Shown: in pieces, positions 1 to 6,504 of the stretch
Position numbering within the stretch: position 1 is the first letter of the stretch
Layout of the letters: each line of letters opens with the position of its first letter
Position numbers and translations under genes: made by a program
Assembly (NCBI GenBank): GCA_023461135.1
Contig: JAEWNX010000125.1
Coordinates: 1-7,159, forward strand
DNA length: 7,159 nucleotides
Source: Pseudomonadota bacterium
GTDB lineage: Bacteria; Pseudomonadota; Alphaproteobacteria; Caulobacterales; Aquidulcibacteraceae
Direction: 5' to 3'
Notes under the pieces: model-generated
The model's database searches: none
Told to the model about the DNA's origin: nothing
Seen by the model: the letters and a program-made list of their open reading frames with translations, nothing else

Positions 1-1
1 C

Positions 2-688
2 TTCTGGCCCGCGAACCGCGACGGCGACGACATCGTGCTCTACGCGGACGAAAAGCGCGGCAAGGAACGCGCGCGCCTCCACACGCTTCGCCAGCAAATG
101 GATAAAGGCGAAGCCAAGGGCAATTTCGCGCTCGCCGATTTCATCGCACCGCAGGGCGACTACGTCGGCGCTTTCGCTGTCACCGCCGGCATCGGCGAAG
201 AAGCGATCGCGCATCGCTTCAAGCGCGCCAACGACGATTACTCAGCAATCCTCGCGCAAGCGCTCTGCGACCGCCTCGCCGAAGCCTTCGCCGAAGCGAT
301 GCACGCGAAAGTCCGCCGCGAACTCTGGGGCTACGCCGCGGACGAAACGCTTACGACCGATGAGCAAATCGAGGAAAAGTACCGCGGCATCCGTCCCGCG
401 CCCGGCTATCCCGCGCAACCCGACCACACCGAGAAGCACACCATCTTCGAACTCCTCGATGCGCGCACCATCGGCATCGATCTCACCGAGAGCATGGCGA
501 TGACGCCGCCATCCTCCGTCTCCGGCCTCTACTTCGCGCATCCCCAAGCGGAGTACTTCGGCGTCGGCAAAATCGATCGCGATCAGGTAGAGGATTACGC
601 CCGGCGCAAGGGCTGGGACGTGGCGACAGCGCAACGCTGGCTCGCGCCGATTCTCGCCTACGATCCCAGGCCTGCTCGGGCGGGGTAA
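2..688 (+). CDS. metH: Cobalamin-dependent methionine synthase (MetH), C-terminal activation domain, 5'-truncated
   Basis: This is the 3' end of the cytoplasmic enzyme that moves a methyl group from methyltetrahydrofolate through cobalamin to homocysteine. The frame is already open at base 2 (first residues [12 protein letters not shown]), so the gene starts outside the window and only the last 228 residues are seen. The segment is the reactivation domain, which binds S-adenosylmethionine and remethylates oxidised cob(II)alamin. Visible family marks are [12 protein letters not shown] (the aspartate here probably matches a SAM-contacting residue of the E. coli enzyme), the SAM-binding [15 protein letters not shown] at bases 392-436 with its Arg and Gly-Tyr, [19 protein letters not shown], and the end motif [15 protein letters not shown] followed by [11 protein letters not shown]. 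coli MetH stops about here, so the final RPARAG is a short extra tail and the domain looks intact. Identification is very secure. The substrate and cobalamin domains are not visible. Confidence 0.96.
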   Translation, partial: FWPANRDGDDIVLYADEKRGKERARLHTLRQQMDKGEAKGNFALADFIAPQGDYVGAFAVTAGIGEEAIAHRFKRANDDYSAILAQALCDRLAEAFAEAMHAKVRRELWGYAADETLTTDEQIEEKYRGIRPAPGYPAQPDHTEKHTIFELLDARTIGIDLTESMAMTPPSSVSGLYFAHPQAEYFGVGKIDRDQVEDYARRKGWDVATAQRWLAPILAYDPRPARAG

Positions 689-783
689 GCGGCGGCAGTG
701 CGAAAAGGCGCGCCATTCGTCCTTCCGACCGCAGCTTCCGTCGCAAAAGATGTAGCCCCTGTTTCGCCTCCGGCCTAAGACCG

Positions 784-801
784 CCCCCAAACCTTTGGGG
801 G
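784..801 (+). promoter_or_regulatory. Hairpin containing the probable Shine-Dalgarno of the M16 protease gene
   Basis: CCCCCAAA at 784-791 and TTTGGGGG at 794-801 are perfect reverse complements. Because a two-base loop is too tight, the RNA would realistically form seven pairs with an ACCT loop. A further GA/TC pair (779-780 with 802-803) could add on across a three-base bulge. The G run at 797-801 lies five bases before the ATG at 807 and is the only ribosome-binding sequence there, so folding would hide it. No U tract follows, which argues against a standard terminator for metH, although a decayed terminator remains possible. Sequence symmetry is seen directly; the regulatory role is inference. 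Confidence 0.5.
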
Positions 802-806
802 TCCCG

Positions 807-3632
807 ATGAGAAGAATAGTCACGTTCCTGGCCGCCGCCTTTGCGTTGGTCGCGTGCGCCACGTCGTCCGCGCCGCAGGCCGGCTCGGGCGCGCTGGAAG
901 TCGCGCCGCTGCAATACACGATGCGCACGCTGGACAACGGCTTGCGCGTCTATTCGATGCCGGACGCGAACACCGCGAACGTGTCGGTGCAGGTCTGGTA
1001 CGATGTCGGCTCGGTGGACGATCCCGTCGGCCGCTCGGGCTTCGCGCACCTCTTCGAACACATCATGTTCAAATCGACGCGCAACATGCCGGAGCAATTC
1101 TTCGACCGGCTGACCGAGGATGTCGGCGGCTTCAACAACGCCTCCACCTACGACGACTTCACCAACTATTATGAAGTTGTCCCCGCCAACCACCTTCGCC
1201 GCGTGCTGTGGGCGGAGGCCGACCGCATGGGTTCGCTCGTCGTCAACGAGGAGAGCTTCGAATCCGAGCGCGACGTGGTGAAGGAAGAGCTGCGCCAGCG
1301 TGTGCTCGCCTCGCCGTATGGCCGCCTGTTCTACTTCTACCTGAACCAGGCCAACTTCGCCGTACACCCGTACGGCCGCCCTGGCATCGGCTCGATCGAA
1401 GACCTGGACGCCGCCACCGTGGCGGACGTACGCGCGTTCCACGCTACTTATTATCGTCCCGACAACGCGGTGCTGGTCGTCTCCGGCAATTTCGATCCCG
1501 AGCAACTCAATCAATGGGTCGATGAATACTTCGGGGATATCGCCCGCCCGGATCGCGCGATCCCGCGCGATTATCCCACTGAACCCGCACGTTCGGGCCC
1601 GCGCGAGTACACGGTCTATGCGCCGAACGTACCGTTGCCGGCCGTGATGATTTCCTATCCGCAACCCGAATCCACCAGCGCCGATCTTCCGGCGCTGATG
1701 GTGCTCGATGCGATCCTGCAGAACGGGGAATCCTCGCGCCTGTATCAATCGCTCGTCTATGAGCAGCAAGTCGCGACCACGGTGTTCAGCAATCTCGAAG
1801 CGACGCAGGACCCCGGCGCCTATTCGCTCATCGCAATCCTATCCGCCGGCCAATCGGCTGACGACGGTCTGCGCAGCCTCGCCGCCGAAGTCGCCCGTGT
1901 GCGCGACGCGCCGGTCACGCAAGCCGAACTCGACGAAGCCAAGAACGAGATCGTCACGCAGACTATCCAGGGTCGCGAAACGGCTTACGGCCGCGCGTTC
2001 GAACTTGCCGACGCGGTCATCCGCTACGGCGACGCCGCTTACGCCGATCGTCTCCTCGCCGCGATCCAGCGCACGACGCCGGCCGACATCCAGCGCGTCG
2101 CGCGTTCGATCCTGAACGACCAGCAACGCGTTGTCGTGCGCTACTTGCCCGAGCAGGAAGGCGTCACCGGCGACACGATCGCCACTTCGCCCACCATTCA
2201 GGCGCGCACGCTGGATATCGCGCAGTCGGAAATTCCGGTGTTCACGCTCGCGTCGGAAGGCCAGCGCGAAGCGCCGCCGGCGGCGGCGACGCCCGTCAAC
2301 GCGCGCATCCCGGCGACATCGCAGCGCACGCTCGCCAACGGCATGCGCGTGATCGTTGCGCCCAACCGCGCCTTGCCGCTGATCAGCGCCGATCTGCGCG
2401 TCGCCTCAGGCGGCAGCGCCGATCCGCGTGGCCGCGCCGGGCTCGCCGGCATGACCGCCGACCTGCTGACGCGCGGCACCACCACGCGCAGCGCCACGCA
2501 AATCGCCAGCGCGATCGAATCGCTCGGCGCAAGCATCGGCGCGAGCTCGGGCTCGGATTCCTCGGCCGTCTCGCTGCAAACGCGGTCGGATCGCGCCACC
2601 GAAGCCTTCACCGTGTTCGCCGACGTCGCGCGCAACCCGGCCTTTGCCGACGAAGAGCTGGAACGCGCCCGCACGCAGGCGCTCGATGGCCTGCAAGTCG
2701 CGCTGAGTCAGCCCGGGTCGATTGCGGGCTTCGCCATGACGCGCGCGATCTATGGAGATGCGCCATACGGGGCAGTGGCGTCGCCCACGAGCCTCGGCGC
2801 CATCACCCGCGCCGACATGAGCACGTTCCACTCCACCTACTGGCGCCCGGACAATGCCGTGCTCGTCATCACCGGCGATGTGTCGGCGGACGAGGGCTTC
2901 GCGCTGGCGGAACGTTACTTCGGCGATTGGGCGCGCCCTGCATCCGCTTTGCCCGCGCGGCCCGACGCGAGCGCTTCGGCGCCCGCACCGCGCACCATCG
3001 TGGTCGATCTGCCGCAGACCGGTCAGGCGGCGGTGGCGATGGGCTTGCGTGGCGTGGCGCGCACCGATGCGGACTACTTTCCGCTACTCGTCGCCAACAA
3101 CGTCCTCGGCGGCGGCTACTCGGCGCGCCTCAACACCGAGATCCGCATTCGCCGCGGTCTCTCGTACGGCGCCAATTCGAGCCTCTCGGCCCGCATGGCG
3201 CCTGGCCCGATCGTCGCCCAGGCGCAAACGCGCAACGACGCGGCGGTGCAGGTCTATGAACTGATGGCCGCCGAGATCGACCGCATCGGCGATACGCCTG
3301 TGCCGGAATCGGAACTCACCGCGCGTAAGGCAGTGCTGATCGGCTCGTTCGGCCGCAGCGTGGAGACGACCGCCGGCCTCGCCGGCCAGATCTCGACGCT
3401 CGCGCTCTACGGTCTGCCGCCGGAACGGCTCGGCACCTACGTCTCGGACGTGACCGCCGTGACGCCGGACCAGGCGCGTGCGGCCGCGCAGCGTTACTTC
3501 GACCCGGCCCGCGCCGATGTCGTGGTCGTCGGCGATGCGCAGCACTTCTACGACGGGCTGCGCCGCGTGCGCCGCAACGCCGAACGCATCCCAGTCTCGG
3601 ACCTCAATCTGGACAGCGAGACGTTGCGCTGA
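807..3632 (+). CDS. M16 family zinc metalloprotease, two-domain, predicted lipoprotein
   Basis: A 941-residue peptidase of the pitrilysin/insulinase clan, predicted to sit in the envelope. The ATG at 807 is chosen over an in-frame TTG at 795 because it gives a clean lipoprotein signal (MRRIVTFLAAAFALVAC, lipobox LVAC, Cys17) and has a G-run ribosome site five bases upstream. Alanine at +2 suggests outer-membrane sorting. The N-terminal half (about residues 38-450) carries the inverted zinc motif HLFEH, with His81 and His85 as ligands and Glu84 as catalytic base; the third ligand is Glu160 or Glu161 in VVKEEL. The second half (about 503-925) repeats the fold: TYYRPDNAVLVVSG near 214 recurs as TYWRPDNAVLVITG near 677. 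It lacks HxxEH, having AGLAGMTADLL there. It keeps the Arg774/Tyr787 pair typical of the substrate-binding half. This is the active-plus-inactive layout of M16 proteases acting on peptides or misfolded envelope proteins. The exact substrate is unknown. Confidence 0.93.
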   Translation: MRRIVTFLAAAFALVACATSSAPQAGSGALEVAPLQYTMRTLDNGLRVYSMPDANTANVSVQVWYDVGSVDDPVGRSGFAHLFEHIMFKSTRNMPEQFFDRLTEDVGGFNNASTYDDFTNYYEVVPANHLRRVLWAEADRMGSLVVNEESFESERDVVKEELRQRVLASPYGRLFYFYLNQANFAVHPYGRPGIGSIEDLDAATVADVRAFHATYYRPDNAVLVVSGNFDPEQLNQWVDEYFGDIARPDRAIPRDYPTEPARSGPREYTVYAPNVPLPAVMISYPQPESTSADLPALMVLDAILQNGESSRLYQSLVYEQQVATTVFSNLEATQDPGAYSLIAILSAGQSADDGLRSLAAEVARVRDAPVTQAELDEAKNEIVTQTIQGRETAYGRAFELADAVIRYGDAAYADRLLAAIQRTTPADIQRVARSILNDQQRVVVRYLPEQEGVTGDTIATSPTIQARTLDIAQSEIPVFTLASEGQREAPPAAATPVNARIPATSQRTLANGMRVIVAPNRALPLISADLRVASGGSADPRGRAGLAGMTADLLTRGTTTRSATQIASAIESLGASIGASSGSDSSAVSLQTRSDRATEAFTVFADVARNPAFADEELERARTQALDGLQVALSQPGSIAGFAMTRAIYGDAPYGAVASPTSLGAITRADMSTFHSTYWRPDNAVLVITGDVSADEGFALAERYFGDWARPASALPARPDASASAPAPRTIVVDLPQTGQAAVAMGLRGVARTDADYFPLLVANNVLGGGYSARLNTEIRIRRGLSYGANSSLSARMAPGPIVAQAQTRNDAAVQVYELMAAEIDRIGDTPVPESELTARKAVLIGSFGRSVETTAGLAGQISTLALYGLPPERLGTYVSDVTAVTPDQARAAAQRYFDPARADVVVVGDAQHFYDGLRRVRRNAERIPVSDLNLDSETLR

Positions 3633-3681
3633 CCCTCTGAACGCCTCCAGCGTCGCGCCGACCGGCGTGACGGTGGGGCGC

Positions 3682-3719
3682 GACTCAGTTAACCCTAAGA
3701 GGCTTGAAGGCCTCGAATC
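3682..3719 (+). promoter_or_regulatory. Possible cell-cycle-type control region: two GANTC sites flanking GTTAACC
   Basis: GACTC lies at 3682-3686 and GAATC at 3715-3719, both matching the GANTC target of the alphaproteobacterial methylase CcrM. Between them, GTTAACC at 3688-3694 resembles a TTAACC-like half site of the response regulator CtrA. All sit at the start of the small exported protein gene. The motifs are short and could occur by chance, and the full CtrA spacing (TTAA, seven bases, TTAA) is not present. No convincing -35/-10 pair was recognised. Confidence 0.2.
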
Positions 3720-4054
3720 TCTTCCGCGTCGTCGCCGCTGCGCTCGTGCTCAGCACGCTGTCCTTCGCGGCGGGCGTTGCGGGCGATCTTTCGACGCCGA
3801 TAGGACCGACATCCGGCACGCGCGTGGTGCTGCGCATCCCGCCCGAATTGCCGGCTGACACAGTCCGGGCCGCCCCGATCGCGCTTCTTTCCACACCGTC
3901 CGCCGAGGCGCGCGAGGACCGTCCGCGCGTGCGCCGCGTGCGCGCTGCTCCGATCGAAGCGCTGGAAAAGCCTCCGCGCGAACAATCGCTTGCCGCTGCG
4001 CCAAAGGTGAATCCAGACCTCGCGCCGAAAGGTGAGCGGCGCAAAGACGGCTAA
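3704..4054 (+). CDS. Small exported protein of unknown function
   Basis: No family was recognised. The reading frame has the strong G/C third-position bias of its neighbours, supporting a real gene over the antisense frames here. The only plausible start giving a signal sequence is TTG at 3704; AAGAGG lies just before it (3697-3702), unusually close, so the start is uncertain. With this start the product has 116 residues. Residues 1-27 form a signal peptide or anchor with a hydrophobic core (VVAAALVLSTLSFAAGVAG). The rest is rich in Pro, Ala and Arg and is probably mostly disordered. A short motif, RAAPI, occurs twice (residues 55-59 and 80-84), separated by a very basic stretch (RPRVRRVR). 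The gene follows the M16 protease by 71 bases and precedes another exported protein on the same strand, so an envelope role is plausible but is inference. Confidence 0.6.
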   Translation: MKASNLFRVVAAALVLSTLSFAAGVAGDLSTPIGPTSGTRVVLRIPPELPADTVRAAPIALLSTPSAEAREDRPRVRRVRAAPIEALEKPPREQSLAAAPKVNPDLAPKGERRKDG

Positions 4055-4058
4055 ACAA

Positions 4059-4073
4059 TGCGGCTTTGCCGCA
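4059..4073 (+). terminator. Short perfect hairpin just after the small exported protein gene
   Basis: TGCGGC, loop TTT, GCCGCA: a six-pair GC-rich stem starting five bases after the TAA at 4052-4054. The position suits a transcription end, but no U tract follows, so it may only slow polymerase or protect the 3' end. It covers the upstream ATG candidate (4058) of the next gene, one more reason to prefer the later start at 4142. Confidence 0.3.
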
Positions 4074-4102
4074 ACACTGTCGCCGAGTGCGTGCAACAGG
4101 CC

Positions 4103-4127
4103 AAAAAAGCGCCCTGTTCGGAGCGCT
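4103..4127 (-). terminator. Rho-independent-terminator-like hairpin reading on the minus strand
   Basis: Read on the minus strand, AGCGC, one bulged T, CC, a GAACA loop and GGGCGCT are followed directly by six T residues (the A run at 4103-4108). That is the form of an intrinsic terminator: a seven-pair stem plus U tract. The nearest minus-strand gene upstream is gloB, whose stop lies about 785 bases away, so this could end gloB read-through or an antisense transcript of the gene at 4142-4909. On the plus strand the A run precedes the stem, so it would not terminate that strand. Confidence 0.4.
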
Positions 4128-4141
4128 CTCCTCCCGCCGCC

Positions 4142-4909
4142 ATGAGCCACTCCAGCGGGCCGAGTCTGATTGGGCGCGGTGCTGCGGCCTTCGCCGCTGC
4201 GCTAGCGTTGTCGACGCCCGGCTTGGCGCAGGCTCAGGAGCGCGGCGACCCGCCGCCGGCGCAGCCGGTGCAGGGCCTTTACCAGACCTCCTCCGGCGCG
4301 ACCCGTTACGCGACGCCAGACGGCGCGGTGCGCTTCGTGTTCGATCGCTCCGGCGGTCGCGCCGCGCTCGTCCGTTTCGAGGGCGATCCAGAAGTACACG
4401 TCCTGCGGCCGGTGATGGCCGCGGGCGGAGGTGAAATCTACCGAACCGAGGACGGCGACGTGATGCTGCGGGTGACGCCGCAAGGCAGCATCACGGTCTA
4501 TACGCGCGCCATGCGCACCGGCTCGCCGGCGTCGGAGGAGGCGCGCGTTGCGCCGCTCACGCCGGAAGCCATCGCCTTCGCCCAGATGCAACAACGCTTC
4601 CGCAATCTGCAGGCGCGCGCGCGCCGCAGCGTCGGGCAGACCGTGACGTTCGCCGTTCCGGCGCAAATGTCGGCGCAGGCTGCTGGCGTCGTCGTTGACG
4701 CGGCCGAGCGGGCGGCCGAAGGGCTCGCCGCCGCGCCCATGACCACCGTCCGGCGCGTTACGATCACGATCGGCACGGCGCCTCGCGCCGCCGTGCGCGG
4801 CGATCAGCTCTTCATCCAGGTCGCGCCGCAGATGGGCTATGCGGGCCGCCCGTCCTCCAACACGATCCGCAACATCGTGACAGGCCAAGTGCAGGGCCCG
4901 GAGCAATAG
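4142..4909 (+). CDS. Exported protein, possibly DUF4908 family
   Basis: A 255-residue predicted periplasmic protein. An ATG at 4058 would add 28 residues lacking signal character; the ATG at 4142 is preferred because it begins a classic Sec signal (MSHSSGPSLIGRG, then AAAFAAALALSTPGLA) with cleavage after AQA at about residue 31. No good ribosome site precedes either start. The mature part has a proline-rich start (PPPAQPVQ), a beta-rich region at 46-125 (YATPDGAVRFVFDRSG, GGGEIYRTEDGDVMLRVTPQGSITVY), a helical region at 140-165, and a C-terminal beta section (VRRVTITIGTAPRAAVRGDQLFIQVAPQ). The GGEIYR and LRVTPQG pattern resembles DUF4908 proteins of Caulobacterales, but this is from memory and not certain. 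Function unknown. It follows the small exported protein on the same strand and converges tail to tail on gloB with three bases between stops. Confidence 0.8.
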   Translation: MSHSSGPSLIGRGAAAFAAALALSTPGLAQAQERGDPPPAQPVQGLYQTSSGATRYATPDGAVRFVFDRSGGRAALVRFEGDPEVHVLRPVMAAGGGEIYRTEDGDVMLRVTPQGSITVYTRAMRTGSPASEEARVAPLTPEAIAFAQMQQRFRNLQARARRSVGQTVTFAVPAQMSAQAAGVVVDAAERAAEGLAAAPMTTVRRVTITIGTAPRAAVRGDQLFIQVAPQMGYAGRPSSNTIRNIVTGQVQGPEQ

Positions 4910-4924
4910 CTTCTATTTGAAGCT
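4908..4924. terminator. Inverted repeat spanning both stop codons of a convergent gene pair
   Basis: AGCTTC (4908-4913), loop TATTT, GAAGCT (4919-4924) is a perfect six-pair stem. The plus-strand stop TAG (4907-4909) and the minus-strand stop TAG (4915-4913) both overlap it. A symmetrical stem at the meeting point of two genes could act in both directions, but it is short, only half GC, and has no T tract on either side, so any termination would be weak. Confidence 0.35.
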
Positions 4925-5668
4925 GTCCTTGCGGCGTCTCAGTTCCGCAAACGCATCCACATCGTTCGACGCGCCGATTGCCTGCTTCAGCATTGGCGCG
5001 CGCAAGAACGGATTGGTGCGCAGTTCGAGGTCGAGCGTCATCGGCACCGTGGGCCTGCCTTCGCCGCGCAGGCGCTTCACTTCCGCCACCCGCGCCTGGA
5101 GTTCGGGATTGCCGGCGTCGATGCTCATGGCGAAGCGCGCGTTCGCCTCGGTATATTCGTGCGCACAATAGAGCGTTGTGTCGCGCGGCAGCGCTGCGAT
5201 CTTGCTGAGGCTCGTCCACATCTGCTCCGGCGTGCCTTCGAACAGACGTCCGCACCCCATGGAAAACAACGCATCGCCGACAAACGCGGTTTTCTCGCCG
5301 TCGAACACATAGGCGATATGCCCCAACGTATGCCCGCCCACGTCGAGCACGCGCGCCTTGGCGCTCCCAAGCATGACGATGTCGCCTTCGCGGACAATCC
5401 GGTCCGGTGCTTGTCCGATCCGCTCCACCTCCGCCGGACCCGTTACGCTTGCGCCAGTCTCGCGCTTGATCGCGGCGTTGCCGCCGGCGTGGTCAGGATG
5501 CCAATGCGTGTTCCAGACATCGGTAATGCGCCACCCTTTGGCGCGCGCCTGCCGCAGAATTTCCTCGGCGTCCGGCGTATCGACCGTCGCGGTCGCGCCG
5601 CTTTCCGGCTCATGCACCAGGAAGCCGTAATTGTCCGACAAGCAGGGGAATTGGTGGATTTGAAGCAT
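4913..5668 (-). CDS. gloB: Hydroxyacylglutathione hydrolase (glyoxalase II)
   Basis: This cytoplasmic enzyme hydrolyses S-D-lactoylglutathione to D-lactate and glutathione, the second step of methylglyoxal detoxification. The 251-residue length fits the family. The metallo-beta-lactamase motif THWHPDHAGG supplies His55, His57, Asp59 and His60. Further metal ligands are His113 in GGHTLGH, the bridging Asp132 in VGDALF, and His170 in YCAHEYT. Arg141 in CGRLFEGT sits where other members have a glutathione-contacting Lys/Arg. The C-terminal HAGH domain is present (LELRTNPFLR near 214-223 and a basic end RRRKDSFK). The start ATG (complement of 5666-5668) gives the usual family opening, MLQIHQFPCLSDNYGFLV; AGGA just before it is closer than ideal. 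It is divergent from a methyltransferase gene (24 bases apart) and convergent with the DUF4908-like gene. All catalytic residues are intact. The glyoxalase I partner is not in the window. Confidence 0.96.
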   Translation of the reverse strand: MLQIHQFPCLSDNYGFLVHEPESGATATVDTPDAEEILRQARAKGWRITDVWNTHWHPDHAGGNAAIKRETGASVTGPAEVERIGQAPDRIVREGDIVMLGSAKARVLDVGGHTLGHIAYVFDGEKTAFVGDALFSMGCGRLFEGTPEQMWTSLSKIAALPRDTTLYCAHEYTEANARFAMSIDAGNPELQARVAEVKRLRGEGRPTVPMTLDLELRTNPFLRAPMLKQAIGASNDVDAFAELRRRKDSFK

Positions 5669-5692
5669 GTCCTAGCTTAGCCCTTTTGCGTT

Positions 5693-6460
5693 ATGCGCGT
5701 CGATGTTTTGGCTCTGCAGCGGTTTTACGCGTCGCCCTTGGGCGACGCGGCCCGGCGCGCGGCCGCGCGGCGTCTGACGGCGCTGTGGCCGCACGCGGAC
5801 GGGCTCGACGTGCTCGGACTGGGCTATCCCACGCCTTATCTGGGCGCGTTTCGCGCCAGCGCGCGCCGCGCGGTGGCGATGATGCCCGCCGCACAGGGCG
5901 CCGAACCGTGGCCGCCCGACGGCGCTATCGCGACGGCGCTCGCTGACGAAGCGCGCCTTCCGTTCATGGACTCGGTGTTCGACCGAGTGCTGATGGTGCA
6001 TGCACTTGAAGAAGCCACCGAACCTCACACGCTGCTGCGCGAAGCCTGGCGTGTGATGGCGCCGGAAGGTCGTCTCGTCGTGATTGCGGCCAACCGCTGG
6101 AGTTTCTGGGCGCAATCAGGCGCCACGCCCTTTGGTCACGGGCGGCCGTACTCGCGCACGCAACTTGCGGCGCTGCTCAGCGATTCCATGTTCGAACCGG
6201 TGGCGTCTTCGCGCGCGCTTTATGCGCCGCCCTCGACGTGGACGCCGTTCGTGCGCGCCGCCGACGCGTTCGAATGGGTCGGCGAGTTTGTGTGGCCTGC
6301 GCAGGGTGGCCTTGTGCTCATGGAAGCCGTGAAGCGCCTTTACGCCACCACGGCGCGCTCCGAGGGCCGGGTGCTCTTGGCCAAGGCGCCGAAGCGCGCG
6401 CGCTCGGACGCGCCCCAAGGCATGCCCAAGCGGGACCCTGACGCGCCCGTCCAACGCTGA
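5693..6460 (+). CDS. Class I SAM-dependent methyltransferase, Methyltransf_11-like
   Basis: A predicted soluble methyltransferase of 255 residues; the substrate cannot be deduced. Family marks are a modified glycine loop at about 37-50 (GLDVLGLGYPTPYL, the SAM-binding motif I), the motif around 87-105 (EARLPFMDSVFDRVLMVHALE) that normally follows the adenine-binding acidic residue, and the post-motif REAWRVMAPEGRLVVIAANR (117-135). RPYSRTQLAALL near 151-162 is typical of this group. The C-terminal 30 residues are basic and proline-rich and probably disordered. The ATG at 5693 is the first in frame and yields a normal N-terminus (MRVDVLALQRFYASPLGDAARR); no Shine-Dalgarno precedes it, so the mRNA may be leaderless or nearly so. 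It lies divergently beside gloB, 24 bases between starts. Such pairing may reflect co-regulation, but that is inference. Confidence 0.87.
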   Translation: MRVDVLALQRFYASPLGDAARRAAARRLTALWPHADGLDVLGLGYPTPYLGAFRASARRAVAMMPAAQGAEPWPPDGAIATALADEARLPFMDSVFDRVLMVHALEEATEPHTLLREAWRVMAPEGRLVVIAANRWSFWAQSGATPFGHGRPYSRTQLAALLSDSMFEPVASSRALYAPPSTWTPFVRAADAFEWVGEFVWPAQGGLVLMEAVKRLYATTARSEGRVLLAKAPKRARSDAPQGMPKRDPDAPVQR

Positions 6461-6475
6461 GCACGCATTGCTCAG
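6457..6475 (+). terminator. Hairpin over the methyltransferase stop codon
   Basis: CTGAGCA (6457-6463), loop CGCAT, TGCTCAG (6469-6475): a perfect seven-pair stem that includes the TGA stop at 6458-6460. No U tract follows, so it is either a weak or factor-assisted terminator or a 3'-end stabiliser. It separates the methyltransferase from the TIR gene. Confidence 0.4.
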
Positions 6476-6476
6476 G

Positions 6477-6492
6477 ACGCCACAAAAGGCGT
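6477..6492 (+). other. Second small hairpin in the leader of the TIR gene
   Basis: ACGCC (6477-6481), loop ACAAAA, GGCGT (6488-6492): five perfect pairs, one base after the preceding hairpin and 22 bases before the TIR start codon. It may form a tandem structure with its neighbour. No function can be assigned from sequence. Confidence 0.3.
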
Positions 6493-6504
6493 ATCCCTCG
6501 CGGC

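Noticed and set aside
795..806. TTG start four codons upstream for the M16 protease
   Set aside because: It lies inside the hairpin and would consume the G-run ribosome site; the ATG at 807 gives a normal lipoprotein signal.
483..1769. Long minus-strand open frame (428 codons) antisense to the metH end and the M16 gene start
   Set aside because: It overlaps two secure genes on the other strand, has an Arg/His-rich composition typical of a mirrored GC-rich gene, and matches no family recognised.
4058..4141. 28-residue N-terminal extension of the DUF4908-like protein from ATG 4058
   Set aside because: It would place a Cys- and Lys-containing polar stretch before a classic Sec signal peptide, and its start codon is in a hairpin directly after the previous stop.
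3695..4150. Minus-strand open frame (151 codons) opposite the small exported protein
   Set aside because: Arg/Ala/His-rich shadow composition and no signal or motif. The plus-strand frame has a signal peptide and better codon bias.
4202..4906. Minus-strand open frame (234 codons) opposite the DUF4908-like gene
   Set aside because: Its product is a repetitive run of Arg, His and Gly. The plus-strand frame has a clear Sec signal and folded-protein composition. The minus-strand terminator near 4103 gives it slight support, but not enough.
5159..5680. Plus-strand open frame (173 codons) across gloB
   Set aside because: Fully overlaps gloB, whose complete metal-binding site is secure; the composition is that of a shadow frame.
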